The notes beneath the pieces were generated by a model, which saw nothing but the letters and a program-made list of their open reading frames with translations, did no database searches and was not told the DNA's origin. Below, one piece after another: positions 62,656 to 64,000 of a DNA stretch of 64,000 nt. The translations under genes were made by a program, and so were the position numbers. This DNA comes from an uncultured Lachnospiraceae bacterium (GTDB lineage Bacteria; Bacillota; Clostridia; Lachnospirales; Lachnospiraceae), in contig CAMUXE010000009.1 of the NCBI GenBank assembly GCA_947164605.1, positions 29,971-93,970 on the forward strand. The letters run 5' to 3'. Position 1 is the stretch's first letter, and every line of letters starts with the position of its first letter.

Positions 62656-62869
62656 GGCAAAGCAGATTATCCTCCAAGGGGTAAACTGTCTTATCCTGAA
62701 AGAATAAAATAAAACATAAGAAACAGACCTTGAAAAGATCACTAAACTGTCTTTTCAAGGTCTGTTCTTTTGTTTATTAATCCTTGTAGTATAAGGCGTT
62801 GATGGGATTTATGACTCTTGTTTGAGAGTTTTTTACAGATAACCATTAGATAAGATTATGGGTACTCTT
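62656..62869. repeat. Right copy of the ~210-bp direct repeat
   Basis: Runs from GGCAAAGCAGATTATCCTCC to GGGTACTCTT, matching 49659-49870. Its terminator stem (62722-62772) is perfect, while the left copy has a mismatch. Confidence 0.92.
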
Positions 62870-63259
62870 TATCTATGGGTGGAGGAAACTACAACGTACA
62901 TGGAGCTTATTCGTGAAAACATTGATTATGACATCATGATGAGCGACAAGAAATGGTCTGACAGAGAAATGTATGATGAGCTTTATGAACTGATCTGTGA
63001 TGTGGTATGTGTTCCTCGAAAGACTATCCGCATTGCAGGAGAGGATTATCCGTACAATTTGGTGAAGAGTAAGTTCCTAAAACTCAATTCCCAGCATTTA
63101 GAATATGTGATCGGTTGCATGAAAAACAATACTACCAAGGTGTCCAATATCAAGGCTTACCTAACGACGGCTTTGTATAACGCCCCGAATATCATCAATC
63201 ATTATTATACTGCTGAAGTAAATCACGATATGTATGGTACAATATATTCGGAGGAATGA
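62858..63259 (+). pseudogene. C-terminal fragment of a DUF6017 replication-initiator protein
   Basis: 133 codons. TYMELIRENIDYDIMMSDKK, YDELYELICDVVCVPRKTIR, LVKSKFLKLNSQHLEYVIGC and KAYLTTALYNAPNIINHYY match the C-terminal domain of RepA-like initiators on Firmicute conjugative elements. The N-terminal DNA-binding part is cut off at the end of the right repeat. The ATG at 62858 is chance within the repeat. Confidence 0.78.
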
Positions 63260-64000
63260 TTATGGCAAAGTATATTGTTGAAGGCGTTGATACTTATCGT
63301 AATGGGTATGATAGAGTTCTGTGTACTTATCAATGCGACGCTGCCGTGGTTGGAAAAGAAGACCGCAACACCGCCGAGAGTTAGGAGAATAGAGGAATAG
63401 GCAAGTGAATATGGAATATGAAGAGAATCCGGAAGGCTGACTGGATTCTTTTTTTGTACCTTACGCTGATGAAGGGTGATAAGGTTGTCAAGATTGTCAA
63501 AATATTCTCCGATTTTTGTCTGTTCTTCAACGCTCGGGACATTGATTTTATACTTCAGCATATCGTTAATATTGAGTACTCTATTACGCCCCGCGCCTCC
63601 AGGAGAACATAACTCAAGGTATTCTCTGAATTTTCGATCCAGCATTAAAAACTTAAAGAAATGTGACTTCAAATCTTTATGGAATGAAAACTGCGGAAAC
63701 CTATGCGATACAAGGGTTCCAGCATCCTCTTCCTCAGTAATTGCTACTGCATGTTCCCAGGCAAAAGTGATATTCAAAATAAACTTGTCCGCTGCCACTC
63801 TATGCATCTTTGCAGTATCTAATTCTTTGCCAGGTTCGACATAACTATGAAAGACTCCTTTTGCATGACTTCTTATACCAATTCTTTCATATCCATCATG
63901 AGGTGTTTCGACTGGATCTTCGTATCTATCAAGCATGTCTCCAAGCTTACGCTGTTCCCAAGAGTCAGTGAATCCAGCAAATCTTATTTCCGGAAACTGT
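63223..64000 (-). CDS. hsdS: Type I restriction specificity subunit HsdS (partial, 5' end outside window)
   Basis: HsdS reads DNA targets for a type I restriction-modification enzyme. The frame is open at the window's end; upstream codons QFPEIRFAGFTDSWEQRKLG and DMLDRYEDPVETPHDGYERI are a classic HsdS start of a half. FKFLMLDRKFREYLELCSPG, NDMLKYKINVPSVEEQTKIG and EYFDNLDNLITLHQRKVQK are the target-domain end and conserved helix. After LHQRKVQK (near 63450) the usual LKNIKK-type end is replaced by unrelated codons to 63223, so this half is cut at the terminator-bearing join. The matching hsdM/hsdR lie outside. Confidence 0.88.
   Translation of the reverse strand, partial: QFPEIRFAGFTDSWEQRKLGDMLDRYEDPVETPHDGYERIGIRSHAKGVFHSYVEPGKELDTAKMHRVAADKFILNITFAWEHAVAITEEEDAGTLVSHRFPQFSFHKDLKSHFFKFLMLDRKFREYLELCSPGGAGRNRVLNINDMLKYKINVPSVEEQTKIGEYFDNLDNLITLHQRKVQKKNPVSLPDSLHIPYSLAYSSILLTLGGVAVFFSNHGSVALISTQNSIIPITISINAFNNILCHNHSSEYIVPYIS
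63262..63384 (+). CDS. Small element-borne protein, 40 residues
   Basis: MAKYIVEGVDTYRNGYDRVL then CTYQCDAAVVGKEDRNTAES. GGAGG is eight bases before the ATG and it follows the DUF6017 fragment by two bases. No family known; probably a small gene of the conjugative element. Confidence 0.4.
   Translation: MAKYIVEGVDTYRNGYDRVLCTYQCDAAVVGKEDRNTAES
63424..63456 (+). terminator. Terminator after the element genes
   Basis: AGAATCC and GGATTCT around GGAAGGCTGACT, followed by eight T. It lies inside the 3' end of the opposing hsdS frame. Confidence 0.75.

Larger units (their letters stand above)
49659..62869. mobile_element. Genomic island of toxin-immunity-like cassettes bounded by direct repeats
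   Basis: About 13.2 kb between two ~210-bp direct repeats, inserted after guaA. Contents are accessory genes, broken genes and repeated non-coding motifs unlike the smooth operons to the left. No intact integrase or relaxase lies inside; the resolvase and replication-protein fragments at its right edge suggest the region came with an integrative conjugative element and has since been rearranged. Confidence 0.7.

Overview
The window looks like a chromosome segment of a low-GC, anaerobic Firmicute, most likely a Lachnospiraceae member (Butyrivibrio, Lachnospira or Roseburia type). The basis is gene content I recognise: type III glutamine synthetase, LuxS, a DUF6472 mini-protein, a YjfB-like motility protein, a pectin-type (CE12) acetylesterase, and AT-rich codon use with GGAGG ribosome binding sites. 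No rRNA or CRISPR array is visible; there are two tRNAs (Leu-CAG, Gln-CUG).

Bases 1-49,650 are mostly core genome. The order is: end of prfA and a cell-surface set (transglutaminase-like protein, MBOAT acyltransferase, SGNH-like partner, lipoprotein); CE12 esterase, beta-CASP nuclease, lipid kinase, cardiolipin synthase; a 12-copy 63-bp tandem array; a Ser/Thr kinase with a membrane protein and an HPr-like protein lacking the phospho-His; tRNA-Leu followed by a cluster of palindromes; a peptide deformylase homologue with an altered motif I. A small accessory patch follows (15.8-17.7 kb: truncated hydroxy-acid oxidase, DUF134-NifX regulator, IS3 remnant). Then come folC, NYN-LOTUS, luxS, glnN, sortase B, fba, cyclophilin, CvfB, RidA, CPBP protease, YjfB-like, MsmK/UgpC ATPase, PucR-type regulator, ftsE-ftsX-M23 hydrolase-ctpA, uvrB-uvrA, a HAD-HD fusion and guaA. 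Many of these genes carry a short private tandem repeat at or just beyond the stop codon, and two have in-frame repeats in linkers.

Bases 49,659-62,869 form an island bounded by two imperfect direct repeats of about 210 bp, the first just after guaA. It holds two copies of one architecture: a DUF4417 gene (first copy only a 3' fragment), then a small free-standing protein beginning MGAG that starts inside the DUF4417 stop (TAATG), then an immunity-like gene. One MGAG protein has a metallopeptidase HELNH motif; the other resembles nuclease-type toxin tips. Between them lie two XRE-HTH genes coupled to a BRO-N and a DinD protein, a frameshifted immunity paralogue, DUF4926, a nonsense-broken SAF/CpaB gene, a metallophosphoesterase fragment and unknown small genes. 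Two recurring non-coding motifs punctuate the modules: a 19-nt GATACTATTATGATACTAT-type site (4 copies) and a GATGGAGTAG-type element a fixed 54-62 nt before a terminator (4 copies). A GC-richer chemoreceptor gene sits near the right end.

Right of 62.3 kb are pieces of an integrative conjugative element (resolvase fragment, DUF6017 replication-protein fragment) and an HsdS gene running off the window. The best candidate for an undescribed system is the DUF4417-MGAG toxin-immunity cassette with its repeated boundary elements.
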